A DNA stretch of 64,000 nt from Massilia sp. (GCA_025359245.1 JANYGW010000049.1:43324-107323), one strand, 5' to 3'. Counted from the stretch's first letter, positions 17,204-26,622 are shown. Notes: generated from the sequence alone by a model not told the origin. Program-made: numbers and translations.

Positions 17204-17887
17204 TCAAGCTGGTTTTGCGTCGACAACGGCAGCGGTCAGTTTCTTCGTGATCAGCGGCAGAAATATAATCGGGACATCGATAATCGCGTGCGCGATCATG
17301 CATGCGGCTAGGTCCTTCTGCCACAGGTACAAACCGGTCAGGATGGCGCCGGCAAAAAATACCGTGATCAGATGCCGGGCCGACCATCCGCTCAAATGCG
17401 CCAGGGTAAACACAAGCAAGGGAACGAGCGCGGCGAGCCACAGGCTGCCCGTCATTTCGGCAAGCCGCTCAATCGGATAACCGCGAAACACGATTTCTTC
17501 CGTGATGCCCGCCGTGAAGACAACAGCGATGCGGAACCACAGCGGCTTCGCAGCCAACTTGAGCAAGGTGTCGACCGAACCATCCATCACAGTCTTCTTG
17601 CCGAAGCGAAGGAACAATCCATTGGACATCACGACCGCCAGACCGACGCAGGCGCCGATTCCCCACGCGCGAAAATTGCCGGCCACGAGGCCAATGCTCG
17701 ATAGTGGCCGCTGTTCCCAAAACAGGATGACGCACAGCAGCGCAATGCAGCCACCCCAGGTCAACATCAAATGACGGCGCGCGTCAATCGGATCGGCCTG
17801 CTTGCGCCGTTTGGCAAATGCCAGGAACGTGGTCCCGCCCAGCGCGAGGGTGACTCCAACGACAGAAGCGAGCGAAACCGAATTCAT
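17204..17887 (-). CDS. CPBP-family intramembrane metalloprotease (Rce1/Abi)
   Basis: The 227-residue polytopic protein has about six membrane segments and the family motifs: EExxxR as EEIVFRG (Glu130, Glu131, Arg135), FTLAHL (His164) and AHAIID (His200, Asp204). These residues form the glutamate protease site of Rce1-like enzymes. In bacteria the family is linked to bacteriocin self-immunity, membrane-anchored regulator processing and unknown roles. No bacteriocin or obvious substrate gene is adjacent, so the partner cannot be named. The ATG at 17887 has only a weak ribosome site. Confidence 0.87.
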   Translation of the reverse strand: MNSVSLASVVGVTLALGGTTFLAFAKRRKQADPIDARRHLMLTWGGCIALLCVILFWEQRPLSSIGLVAGNFRAWGIGACVGLAVVMSNGLFLRFGKKTVMDGSVDTLLKLAAKPLWFRIAVVFTAGITEEIVFRGYPIERLAEMTGSLWLAALVPLLVFTLAHLSGWSARHLITVFFAGAILTGLYLWQKDLAACMIAHAIIDVPIIFLPLITKKLTAAVVDAKPA

Positions 17888-17983
17888 TGGATTCCATTAA
17901 GAATTGTTAATATAGCCATCTTAGCGTACCTGTCCGCGCCGATCGAATTAGTGCAGCAAATAGCGCTTCGATCTTGGCCACAT

Positions 17984-18224
17984 CACACCAATTTCAATAC
18001 CGGGAACGGCCCATCCTTTGGTGGCGAGTATCTCGAACTGGTGACCAACGAACGCATTCGTTACACGGACAAATTCGATGACCCGAACCTGCCTGGCGAA
18101 ATGCAGGCTCCATATCGTGCAAGAAGGGATACCCGAAGCGATCCCCGTCGAGTTGTGCTACCTCGGCTGGCAAGAATCGCTGGCCCAATTTGCCAAGCTG
18201 GTCGAGCCCGAAATACAAAACTAG
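17984..18224 (+). pseudogene. SRPBCC/AHSA1-family gene remnant
   Basis: One frame reads TNFNTGN, then FGGEYLELVTNERIRYTDKF, DDPNLPGEMQ. After an internal deletion another frame reads VQEGIPEAIPVELCYLGW, QESLAQFAKLVEPEIQN and a stop at 18222-18224. In intact SRPBCC-domain proteins of this subfamily these two blocks are joined by a stretch like VTLKEVSCGTEL, which is missing here, as is the whole N-terminus. The stop overlaps the convergent membrane protein gene. This is a clearly decayed gene; I see no promoter or start. Confidence 0.8.
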
Positions 18225-18598
18225 ACGGATGCGAGCTTGTCCCCGGCCACTTTGTAGAAATACGCGAGGACATAGCCTGGAACCAGCACCAATATCCATG
18301 GAATTGGACTGAACATCGCGTCCCCGTTTCCCCCGCCAAAGAAGGCCATGTACAAGAGCCCGCAACTGCCAAGGTCGACGGCGGCCAGTGCCAGGAACCA
18401 GCGCAGCTTCCTGGCCCACCCGAGGCCACCGCGGAACAGAATGTAAAGCGCGGGAAGGCTCATCAAGGCCAGCGCAATTTCAGCAAAAAAAAGAACCATG
18501 ATCGCCGGGCCCGGACCGCCGACATCGTCGGTGGACGCCGCCACGCCGGCCATCGTCCCAGTGAGCAAGGCAGCCAACACCGTGTGAGTAGTTTTCAT
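18221..18598 (-). CDS. Small membrane protein, unknown
   Basis: The 125-residue product starts at the ATG at 18598, preceded closely by AGGAAAAT. It has a signal-like first segment (TVLAALLTGTMAGVAAS) and then three hydrophobic segments (IMVLFFAEIALALMSLPALYILF, FLALAAVDLGSCGLLYMAFF, WILVLVPGYVLAYFY). No recognisable domain. It converges on the SRPBCC remnant and shares three bases with it. Confidence 0.65.
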   Translation of the reverse strand: MKTTHTVLAALLTGTMAGVAASTDDVGGPGPAIMVLFFAEIALALMSLPALYILFRGGLGWARKLRWFLALAAVDLGSCGLLYMAFFGGGNGDAMFSPIPWILVLVPGYVLAYFYKVAGDKLASV

Positions 18599-18822
18599 AT
18601 TTTCCTGGGTAGGCCCTGCCTTGCAGTTCGCGAAGCGAGTGGCTTCTCGATCATTGCATTCGACCACGATGATCGAGAAGCGAATATAGCATTTCGATCG
18701 TCGGACCACGTCCCCGGCTTTCGCGCCGAAGACGATGCAGTGATTCTCTTGACATTCAATAAACCAGGGCTTATTCTTCGGCCCATGAACTCAATGGACA
18801 TTCTCTTTTTTACCCCCGCCTT

Positions 18823-18850
18823 CCCGGCACGTTGCTCACAACGTCCCGGG
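18823..18850 (+). promoter_or_regulatory. Stable hairpin in the EF-G gene leader
   Basis: CCCGG-c-ACGTTG pairs with CAACGT-c-CCGGG around the loop CTCA. It lies about 250 bp before the EF-G start and 45 bp before an intrinsic terminator, the arrangement expected of an antiterminator or attenuator leader. The remaining sequence between 18599 and 19099 shows no gene. Confidence 0.45.
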
Positions 18851-18895
18851 CCGCGAGAGTGCGCCCTCTGAGTTGCTCTTCAACGAGCACCCAAC

Positions 18896-18921
18896 AAAAA
18901 GGCCCACTGCGGGCCTTTTTT
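18896..18921 (+). terminator. Intrinsic terminator upstream of the EF-G gene
   Basis: AAAAAGGCCC, loop ACTGC, GGGCCTTTTTT. It is a complete rho-independent terminator with a T-run on the plus strand and an A-run that would also serve the minus strand. No gene on either strand ends here, so it may be a leader attenuator for the EF-G gene or the relic of a lost gene. Confidence 0.85.
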
Positions 18922-19099
18922 GTTTTTGCAGCAGACCTTTACGAACACCGACAGCAGTCGCACCAGGGAGCATTTATATCATGAAGTTACTCGACGAAGA
19001 ACGCGCGCGGGGCCACTGAACAAGGGTGGTCGCATGGCTCCCGCAGCGCTTGTTTGCCCAAACAATCCACGACTGCCCGCCATGTTAGAAAGTACCATC

Positions 19100-21142
19100 A
19101 TGACTGCAACAACCCTTCGCGCGAACTCGCGCAACTTCGGTATCATTGCCCACATTGACGCCGGCAAAACCACGCTGTCCGAACGCATTCTTTTGAAGAC
19201 CGGCGAGATCCACCGCACTGGCGAAGTCCATGAGGGCACCGCCACGATGGATCACCTGGACCTCGAAAAAGAACGCGGCATCACCATCGGCGCCGCCGCG
19301 ATCGGCTGCGCGTGGAATGAGCATGCGTTCACGCTGATCGACACGCCCGGCCACATCGATTTCGCGATCGAAGTCGAACGTTCGCTGCGCGTGCTTGACG
19401 GCGCCGTCACGGTGCTGTGCGGCGTCGCCGGCATCCAGCCTCAGACCGAAACGGTCTGGCGCCAGGCGCAAAAGCACGGCGTGCCGACGATTGTGTTTGT
19501 CAACAAAATGGACCGCATCGGCGCCGATTTCGACCGTGTCGTAGAACAGATCACGGCCCGCCTCGACGCCTGCGCAGTTCCGCTGGCAATGCCGGTTGGC
19601 GCCGGCGACACGTTCGAAGGAACGATCGACATTCTTGGCAACCGCTTTCTGTCCTGGAATGCCGAAGGGGCGATGTCGTCCAACCCCGTGCCCGGCCATT
19701 TGGTCAGCACGGTCAGGACGGCGTACGCGCACGCCGCTGCAGTTGCGGCGGATGCCAGTGACGCACTGACGCTCAAGTACCTGGCCGACGAAACGTTGTC
19801 GGTCGCTGATATCCATATCGGCTTGAGGGCCATGGTGCTGGCGCGGCGCGCGGTTCCGGTATTGGCCGGTTCGGCGTATCGCAACGCCGGTATCGAACCG
19901 CTGCTGGACGCGATCGTCGATTGGCTGCCGTCACCGGACGACCGCGCGGCGCCCGTGGCCAGGCTGGATGGTGCTGCTGTCACGGTTGGCACGGGCGACA
20001 CCGATCACCTGGCCGCACTGGTGTTCAAAGTGGTGCATGACGACCACGGCTCGCTGTCCTATATCAGGGTCTACGGCGGCACGATGCGCGAAGGCGATTC
20101 AGTCTGGAACGTGTCGTTGAACACGTCTGTACGGGTCGGCCGTTTGTATGTGGTGCACGCCGACCGCAAGAGCGCGGTCAGGGAAGCGCATGCCGGCAGC
20201 ATTGTCGCCATCGCGGGCCTGAAAGATGCGTTGACGGGCAATACGCTGTCGACCAAGGCGGTGCCGTACGCGCTCGAAGCCATCCATGTGGGCGAGCCGG
20301 TGGTCGCACTGGCGATTGAGGCAGGCAAAGGCGGCGATCGCAGCAAAATGATCGCTGCGCTCGATCGCTTCCGGCGCGAGGATCCGTCCCTGCGCCTGGA
20401 AAGTGACGCGGTCAGTGGCGAGACTGTTCTGTGGGGCATGGGCGAGTTGCACCTGGACGTGGTGCTCGAACGTGTGCGCCGCGAAACGGGCACCGCCGTG
20501 ACGGTGGGTGCGCCCCAGGTGGCCTACCGGGAAACGATTGCTGGTCCGGCCTTGGAAGTCGAGGGCAAGCTGTCCAAGCAGAATGGCGGCAACGGGCAAT
20601 ACGCACGCGTCGTTTTGCGGGTGGAGCCGTTCGATGGCCTGTTCGCCTTCGACAATGCGATCAAGGGTGGCGTCATTCCATCGACGTTCATTCCAGCCGT
20701 CGAAAAAGGCGTGCGGCAGGCGATCGCGCAAGGGCCGTTGGGCTACCCGGTCACCGGCATCAAGGTGACCTTGCTCGATGGCGACTACCATGCGGTCGAC
20801 AGCAGTGATCTGGCTTTTGTGATTGCTGCCAGGGACGGCACGCTGGCAGGCTTGAAGCGGGCCAATCCGCTGATGCTTGAGCCAGTCATGGTCGTCACGG
20901 TCGATGCACCGGCCGCGAATGCGGGCGATGTCATCGGCGACTTGCGGCGTCGCGGCGGCCGCGTGCTCGGCATCGAAGAGCACAGCGGGCGTATCGAAGT
21001 CGTTGCCGATGTTCCCTTGGCCAATTTGTTCGGCCATACGGGAAGTTTGCGCTCGTTGTCGCAGGGCCGTGCTTTTGCCAGTGCGGTGTATGCGCGGCAT
21101 GCGCCACGCGCGCAACAGCGCACGGAAGCGGTGCCAGCGTAA
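19100..21142 (+). CDS. fusA: Elongation factor G, divergent paralogue
   Basis: From the ATG at 19100 (an alternative ATG is at 19082) the product has 680 residues, slightly short of the usual 700. GTPase motifs: AHIDAGKT at 17-24, the switch region EKERGITI at 57-63, DTPGH at 81-85 and NKMD at 135-138. Domains II-V follow (GMGELHLDV, GGNGQYARV, the C-terminal GRVLGIEEHSG). The gene stands alone, away from the str operon (rpsL-rpsG-fusA-tuf), and diverges in switch and domain IV residues, so it is a secondary EF-G. Such copies act in ribosome recycling, stress translation or mild antibiotic protection. The 5' leader holds a hairpin and an intrinsic terminator, and a second terminator follows the gene. 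Confidence 0.9.
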   Translation: MTATTLRANSRNFGIIAHIDAGKTTLSERILLKTGEIHRTGEVHEGTATMDHLDLEKERGITIGAAAIGCAWNEHAFTLIDTPGHIDFAIEVERSLRVLDGAVTVLCGVAGIQPQTETVWRQAQKHGVPTIVFVNKMDRIGADFDRVVEQITARLDACAVPLAMPVGAGDTFEGTIDILGNRFLSWNAEGAMSSNPVPGHLVSTVRTAYAHAAAVAADASDALTLKYLADETLSVADIHIGLRAMVLARRAVPVLAGSAYRNAGIEPLLDAIVDWLPSPDDRAAPVARLDGAAVTVGTGDTDHLAALVFKVVHDDHGSLSYIRVYGGTMREGDSVWNVSLNTSVRVGRLYVVHADRKSAVREAHAGSIVAIAGLKDALTGNTLSTKAVPYALEAIHVGEPVVALAIEAGKGGDRSKMIAALDRFRREDPSLRLESDAVSGETVLWGMGELHLDVVLERVRRETGTAVTVGAPQVAYRETIAGPALEVEGKLSKQNGGNGQYARVVLRVEPFDGLFAFDNAIKGGVIPSTFIPAVEKGVRQAIAQGPLGYPVTGIKVTLLDGDYHAVDSSDLAFVIAARDGTLAGLKRANPLMLEPVMVVTVDAPAANAGDVIGDLRRRGGRVLGIEEHSGRIEVVADVPLANLFGHTGSLRSLSQGRAFASAVYARHAPRAQQRTEAVPA

Positions 21143-21158
21143 TCGCAGGTGAATGAAG

Positions 21159-21190
21159 AAGGCCGGGAAGCGATTCCCGGCCTTTTTTTT
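21159..21190 (+). terminator. Intrinsic terminator after the EF-G gene
   Basis: AAGGCCGGGAA pairs with TTCCCGGCC around a short loop and is followed by eight T residues. It starts 16 bp after the stop codon. Confidence 0.92.
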
Positions 21191-21607
21191 GCTGTATGGC
21201 CCAGACGCGTCCCCGATTGGGCGAGTGCGGCGTTGCCTCAATGGGCGGGGTCAGTCGAGCCGCGGCGTTCAAATGAGGGCCGTTTCGACGGCTTGAATCC
21301 ATGTGGCAAGTATGCAATGATGTGTCTCTATCCAATGCTGCGACAACGCTCGCCCCACCCCATGGACACCCCTGCTCCGGTCATTCCTTCACTCGGCATC
21401 CGCAAGCAGTTCCAGTCGATTCCTGTCTACACGAAGAACTATCTGGCCTCGATCCGCAACTGGCAGGTTTTGCACCCAACTGCAAGCCATACTGGCCGAG
21501 TTTTATCAAACGGCGGCCCCATTGACGCTTGAAGCGATTTGACGAGCTGCCAAGAATGAACAAAACACGCTTGCAAAAACGCCCCGCCATCCGGGGTTCG
21601 CCTCAGA
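21191..21607. other. Non-coding stretch with possible gene debris
   Basis: No gene is supported. A short plus-strand stretch from the ATG at 21362 reads MDTPAPVIPSLGIRKQFQ. After a change of frame near 21470 it continues as QLQAILAEFYQTAAPLTLEA to a stop near 21540. This could be a frameshifted remnant, but I do not recognise a family. Confidence 0.35.
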
Positions 21608-22417
21608 TCAACGATAGTCGGGAAACATTTCGAGCATCAGGAAATCGAACAGCGCGCGTTCGTCTGCGACGCGCCCGCTCAGAGGGACGTCGCGCTTCAG
21701 CTGGCGCGAATACCAAACAAAGTCGCCCGGCTTTTCCATGCGGATCAAGCGAATCAGCTTCTTGATGATCGCCGTTTCCAGGTCGATCTCATTCTGGATG
21801 TCGACATGCTCCAGGTGCGCCCAGTTGCGCTTGAAGTTCGGGTCCCAGCCGCGAAATTTGATGTCTGCCGTCCTCTGCCCCATGTTCACAATGGAGAAAG
21901 CGCCGCCGCTGGATTCTGTCTCGGCGCCGCCGCTCCTGCGGCGCGACTCGGCATTCAGATTGGCCATCAGTTCGCTGCGCGCCTGCGCGCTCTCCGCGCT
22001 TGGCTGGACCACGACCGGGCTTGGCACTGCAGGACTAGGCACGACCGTATCCATGGGCAAGGTGATTGCGGCCTCGTTCGGCGGCAACACGGTGACGACG
22101 ACCGGCGTGGACGCGATGCGCGGGGTCGAGCGCTCGTTGCGGGCCGGCTCGGCCTTGGCTACCGGCGCGTCCACTTTGGCGTGCGGCTTATCGATCTGGG
22201 GCGCGAGGTAGACTATCGCCGGCTCGGCAGCGGCGTCTTTTTGTGCACGCTCGCTCTTGTTCCAGGCAAGGAACAGCAGCAAGGCCAGCACGTGCAAGCC
22301 GATGGAAATACCCACCACAAGCTGTCTGGACTTGCCGGCCTGCGCTCCGTAGCCTGGCAGGTCGTGGCCGCAATGGACGCAATGGGTACCGTGAAGCTGA
22401 GAATGAGCGAGCTGCAT
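21608..22417 (-). CDS. Zinc-knuckle, single-TM protein with Pro-rich linker, unknown
   Basis: The start chosen is the ATG at 22417 (AAGGAA about nine bases upstream), giving 269 residues. The N-terminus carries CVHCG, half of a zinc-ribbon. One transmembrane helix follows (VGISIGLHVLALLLFLAW), then a long Ala/Pro/Val-rich linker (about 70-150) as in TonB-type or envelope-spanning proteins. The C-terminal domain is of about 100 residues (DIKFRGWDPNFKRNWAHLEH, GDFVWYSRQLKRD). The topology resembles a TonB/TolA-like energy transducer, but the C-terminal domain is not TonB. It sits beside the WD40 gene on the same strand, 123 bp apart. Confidence 0.6.
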   Translation of the reverse strand: MQLAHSQLHGTHCVHCGHDLPGYGAQAGKSRQLVVGISIGLHVLALLLFLAWNKSERAQKDAAAEPAIVYLAPQIDKPHAKVDAPVAKAEPARNERSTPRIASTPVVVTVLPPNEAAITLPMDTVVPSPAVPSPVVVQPSAESAQARSELMANLNAESRRRSGGAETESSGGAFSIVNMGQRTADIKFRGWDPNFKRNWAHLEHVDIQNEIDLETAIIKKLIRLIRMEKPGDFVWYSRQLKRDVPLSGRVADERALFDFLMLEMFPDYR

Positions 22418-22540
22418 GTCGGGCAATTCCTTCTTGTTGTCGCTGTCAGGTGCGGGCGGCCACAGGCCCCTTGTTTTCTTATTCTAAAGCGTAACTAAAA
22501 AACAATCTATCCCGTTCGGAAAAATAGGCGGCTTCATCCT

Positions 22541-24967
22541 TCACGGTATGGGCGGCGCATCTTCGGCGTTAAAATAGCGCACACCTTCATCAAAGGTAAA
22601 ATTACGCGTTACCCGCGTTCGTGCCAGTGCCAGCAATTCGGCGCCACCAATGACATGAATCTGCACCCGATTGCCGCTCCACCACGCAAAGCGTTTGCCG
22701 TCCGGCCTCCATGCCATGCCTGGCACCGGTCCTGCTTCTATCGCCACATCGGACATCGCTCTCAGTCCGATCATTTCTGTCCCGCTGTCAGCGTCAATCA
22801 CGCGGACCGAACGATCGGCAGTTCCCCACACGAGGCTGGTAGAGCCTCCAAAGAACCATTTCGGCGTCGCCCACGCGGTTGCCAGCTGCCGCCCGTCCGG
22901 ATGCCATTGCACAGCAGGCTGGTTCAGATAGAGCTGATATTTCAGAAATTCTGGCTGTGGCAATTGCTCTCCGTTCTCCAGGTTCCACAAGCTGAGCCAG
23001 CGATCGGTTTTCGCCCCGCCGATGGTGCCACCGAAGACCTGTATCGGATTGTCATCGACGATCACGGCCAGGCGTTTCCTGTCGGGGCTAACGACATACG
23101 CGTTGTAGATCCTGTTATTGGGCGGCATCGTCAGGCGCATGACTTCGGTTCCGCTGGCCATGTCCCAACAACGGATGTAGTCTGCCGCCATCGCAAACAG
23201 CCGTTCTCCATGAGGGCACCACGCCAGGCCTTTGATGGCCAGTTCCTGGCCATGAATTTTTTCCAACGGTTCGGGGGAACCGAGCGTCATCAACAACTGG
23301 CCGCTCTCGATATCCCAAATGCGTACAGTCGCGGTATTGATCGCGCCGGTGGCCAGGCGCTTTCCGTCCAGGCGCAGGTCCAGGCTGAGCACGTCGACGT
23401 CCGCACCCAGCTGCAACAGCAGTTGCCTGGCCTGTATATCCCACACCCTGGTTGCCGTATCGGTGCACATCGCGGCGACCCGTTTGCCGTCCGCGCTCCA
23501 GCACACATTGCTCAACGAACTGACGGCAATGTCAGTGGATGTCGCAGAGGGCAGCGCCAGCAGTTCCTCGCCATGTGGCGCATGCCAGATGCGGGTCCGA
23601 TTACCCGCGTCTTGCGTGATTTCGGTGGCCACCAACCAGGCGCCATCGGGACTCCAGCACAGATGACTGAAACCAGCGGCGCTCTCCTCTTGCGCGCGCC
23701 ACAACTCGGCATAATTTTCAGCGTCGAGTATCTTGCAGGCCTTCTCTGAACCGATGGCGATGCGCGTGCCATCGGGGCTCCACGCCATGTCTGAAACGCT
23801 CGTTGCTTCGCGCAGCGTAAGCAATTCTTGCCCGTCCCGGGAGTCGTCCACCAGCGTGTCCCATACCTTGATGCTGATGTAGCCCAGCTTCTGCGCCCAG
23901 TTTTGAATGCCTATGGCAAGGACTTCCGGCGGGGCGCCGTTCCATCCAGGGCCTGTTGCCAAGCGGGTTCCATCCGGACTCCACGCAAGGCAAGGTTCCG
24001 AGGCCGGAACGTGACCTTTCAGCGTCAACAACAAGCGTCCGTCGGCTGCGCCATAGACCTTGACGGCACCGTCGGCATCGCCTCGCGCCAGGCGCTGACC
24101 GTCGGGGCTCCATACGACGCAACCGGTGCCCAATGCAAAGTCGTCCGCGGATGCCAGCTTGACGCCAGTGCTGGTGTCCCACAATTCGGTCGCCGAAGGG
24201 ATGTACTGGCTGCCCCCCACGGCCAGCAGCTTGCCATCGGGGCTCCAGGCAATGCTCGACACGTCACGCTGCGGGCCCAGCGTCTCGAGCGCAGCGCCGG
24301 TAGCGGCGTCCCACAACTGCACACCGGTTGTCGCCGTTGCGATCCGCTTGCCGTCCGGGCTCCAGGCGATGGGCCGCCTGCCGACCGTGCCAGCCGAGCG
24401 CAAGGTCACCAACAATGCTGCAGTGTCGACATCCCACACGGCGACCGACGTCAGTGTCCCCAATGCCAGGCGCTTGCTGTCCGGACTCCAGGCGACTGCC
24501 CACGGCTGGTCGCCACCCATCGTCCTGAGCGGCGTTCCAGTGACCGCGTCCAGTACCGTGCGTCCCGTCGCCACCTGCTTGCCGTCCGGACTAAATGCGG
24601 CGCTGTAACCGGCGTCGAAAACGGCATACGACCACAGGCGTTCGCCGCTCATTGGGTCCCACATGATGACCTCGTTTGAACTGATACTGGTGACCAAGCG
24701 CGTGCCGTCGTTGTTCCAGGAAAGGCAAGTCGGGCTATCCGTCACCGCGCCCCCAGGCTTGAGCGCGAGGCGCAAGCGTGATTGCCAGATTGCCTGGCGC
24801 AACGCCTGCTCGGCGCCATGCTCCACCGCTTCGCCGTGCTGCAGCGTCGCGTTGAGCGCATGCATACCGAGCAGAATGCTGCGCTCCGGATCGTAGTCGA
24901 TTGCCTCTGCCGACAGGGCCGCGAAGAGTTTGGCCTGAAGCGCATGCATGCCTGGGGAGTGGCTCAT
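22541..24967 (-). CDS. Large WD40 beta-propeller protein with STAND-like N-terminal linker
   Basis: About 808 residues from the ATG at 24967, which has AAAGG ten bases upstream; an ATG three codons earlier is possible. The first 60 residues (DPERSILLGMHALNATLQHG, then EQALRQAIWQSRLRLAL) match the helical linker that precedes WD40 arrays in STAND NTPases. The rest is at least twelve WD40 repeats, seen as the recurring W-S-P-D-G-K-R and V-W-D signature, probably forming two propellers. The NB-ARC/STAND ATPase that normally precedes the linker is absent, and there is no signal peptide. It is likely a cytoplasmic protein-interaction scaffold. The partner is unknown. Confidence 0.82.
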   Translation of the reverse strand: MSHSPGMHALQAKLFAALSAEAIDYDPERSILLGMHALNATLQHGEAVEHGAEQALRQAIWQSRLRLALKPGGAVTDSPTCLSWNNDGTRLVTSISSNEVIMWDPMSGERLWSYAVFDAGYSAAFSPDGKQVATGRTVLDAVTGTPLRTMGGDQPWAVAWSPDSKRLALGTLTSVAVWDVDTAALLVTLRSAGTVGRRPIAWSPDGKRIATATTGVQLWDAATGAALETLGPQRDVSSIAWSPDGKLLAVGGSQYIPSATELWDTSTGVKLASADDFALGTGCVVWSPDGQRLARGDADGAVKVYGAADGRLLLTLKGHVPASEPCLAWSPDGTRLATGPGWNGAPPEVLAIGIQNWAQKLGYISIKVWDTLVDDSRDGQELLTLREATSVSDMAWSPDGTRIAIGSEKACKILDAENYAELWRAQEESAAGFSHLCWSPDGAWLVATEITQDAGNRTRIWHAPHGEELLALPSATSTDIAVSSLSNVCWSADGKRVAAMCTDTATRVWDIQARQLLLQLGADVDVLSLDLRLDGKRLATGAINTATVRIWDIESGQLLMTLGSPEPLEKIHGQELAIKGLAWCPHGERLFAMAADYIRCWDMASGTEVMRLTMPPNNRIYNAYVVSPDRKRLAVIVDDNPIQVFGGTIGGAKTDRWLSLWNLENGEQLPQPEFLKYQLYLNQPAVQWHPDGRQLATAWATPKWFFGGSTSLVWGTADRSVRVIDADSGTEMIGLRAMSDVAIEAGPVPGMAWRPDGKRFAWWSGNRVQIHVIGGAELLALARTRVTRNFTFDEGVRYFNAEDAPPIP

Positions 24968-25155
24968 TTCAATCATGCCTTTTTGAAGTTGAACTGATGG
25001 GACTGGATTACCCGCGCGCGATATTAAAACTGCAAGTTTATGTCGATAGCCAGCGTGCAGCAAGCTCCTTGAGCGCAGTGACAATTGCATAGATTTCACA
25101 ATTTATTTAACGATACCATTACTCTTTCGCCGGTTTTTTCCCACCAGGAGCAATC

Positions 25156-26622
25156 ATGTTGGATTTCAAGTCCGTTCCCGCCTGCCTCGCCCTGCTGCTC
25201 AGTGCCGCAGCATTTGCCGGCGAACCCGCCTACCAGCCCTTCCCCAAAGGCTACGGCTACCTGGAGCCGGCCGAGATCCGTGCGCTGCAGGTGGCCGTGA
25301 CGAAGGGCGACAACGCCGTCGTGCGCGAGCACGGCTGGCGGCTGTGGGCCGGCAGCATGCAGCCGGCGGCCGGCCTGGACTGGCCGGTCTGGTACACCTG
25401 GCCCAACACCACGAATGCGTTTGCCGGCAAGGCAGCGTTGGCAACCACGACCGCCGACAGCGCCCCGGCCGCCAGCCCGCCGAGGCAGCACATGGGCCGC
25501 TTGGGCGCCAGCACCCTGGTTCCCGTCAATTTGGCCAACACGCCGCTCTACAATATTCCGCCGCAGGTCAGCCAGGCCTATCCTCACGTCACCGGGCTGA
25601 CATGCGGCAAGAAGCCCACGATCTGCGACGGCAAGCACTTTGCGTACAACGGCGATATCATGATCGCGACTGAATCGCTGAGCATGGAGGCGCGCGACTT
25701 CATCCGCGACCCCAAGCAGCCGCTATACCTGCAAAGCACGTTGAACGCCTTGCACAAGCCACCGCCGCCGGCCAAGCCAGTGCACGAACTGAATGCGCCG
25801 GCCAGCTATGTGGTGACCAAGCACATGTACTGGCCGGTCAAGGCCAAGGGCCTGACCGCGCTGCCGGTGTGGCACGACGACTTCGGCGCCGGCTATACCG
25901 ACTACGCTGGCTACGAAAAGTGGACAACCCTGGCCGCCATCGACCCCAGCGGCAAGAAGGTCGGCCAGAGCGCGCAAGTAAGCTATCTGTACGGCGTGAG
26001 CAAGCCCGATTCGACGCCATGGCCGACGATCACCAGGCAGGCCAAGGTACACGGCTTGCAGGAGTTCTACTACCACCAGGTAAGCCAGGCCGACTGGGAC
26101 AGCTTCGACGCGGCCGACAAGGCGATCATCAACGCCGCCAGCTACTGGCTGAGCAACCAGCCGTTCGGCGTGGGCGACTATCTGGTCACCGTCGCCATGC
26201 ACATCAACACCAAGGAAATTCCCAGCTGGGGCCTGCAAAGCGTGTGGTGGTCGGATCTGCCGGACAGCACGCCGTATGCCGCCAACCGCCCCGCCGGCAT
26301 GAAAGCGAAGGGGCCGTGGAATCACTACCTGCTGACCGAAGCCTATGGCATCCCGGAAAAAGGCAATCCGCAGCAGCTGCCCGTGGCCACCAACCCGTAT
26401 ATCGAGCTGGTCACGCATCCGGTCGGCACCAACTGCTACACCTGCCACGCGCGCGCGGGCTGGCCGAGCAGTTTCCAGGCCATGCAGCCCGGCTTCACCA
26501 GCTATCAAAACCTGGGCTGCACGGACTTGCGCGCCCCGCTCAACCCCAAGAGCAAATGCCTGGCGCCATATACCCTGACGGATTTCCAATGGATCATTTC
26601 CGATCGGGCGATTGGCGACTAA
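25156..26622 (+). CDS. Exported haem-binding (c-type) protein of unknown function
   Basis: The 488-residue protein has a signal peptide (ALLLSAAAFAGEP, cleaved after about residue 21) and a single c-type haem motif, CYTCH, at residues 427-431 near the C-terminus. This predicts a periplasmic monohaem protein. The central 350 residues are rich in aromatic and Pro residues (GLDWPVWYTWPNT, MHINTKEIPSWGLQSVWWSD) and belong to no enzyme family I recognise. A good AGGAG site precedes the ATG. The next gene starts 149 bp downstream on the same strand. An oxidoreductase or electron-transfer role is an inference from the haem motif. Confidence 0.72.
   Translation: MLDFKSVPACLALLLSAAAFAGEPAYQPFPKGYGYLEPAEIRALQVAVTKGDNAVVREHGWRLWAGSMQPAAGLDWPVWYTWPNTTNAFAGKAALATTTADSAPAASPPRQHMGRLGASTLVPVNLANTPLYNIPPQVSQAYPHVTGLTCGKKPTICDGKHFAYNGDIMIATESLSMEARDFIRDPKQPLYLQSTLNALHKPPPPAKPVHELNAPASYVVTKHMYWPVKAKGLTALPVWHDDFGAGYTDYAGYEKWTTLAAIDPSGKKVGQSAQVSYLYGVSKPDSTPWPTITRQAKVHGLQEFYYHQVSQADWDSFDAADKAIINAASYWLSNQPFGVGDYLVTVAMHINTKEIPSWGLQSVWWSDLPDSTPYAANRPAGMKAKGPWNHYLLTEAYGIPEKGNPQQLPVATNPYIELVTHPVGTNCYTCHARAGWPSSFQAMQPGFTSYQNLGCTDLRAPLNPKSKCLAPYTLTDFQWIISDRAIGD

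Noticed and set aside
17771..18871. A 366-codon plus-strand frame
   Set aside because: It crosses the end of the CPBP gene, the decayed SRPBCC remnant and an antisense region of a membrane protein gene. Only the short SRPBCC block is protein-like.
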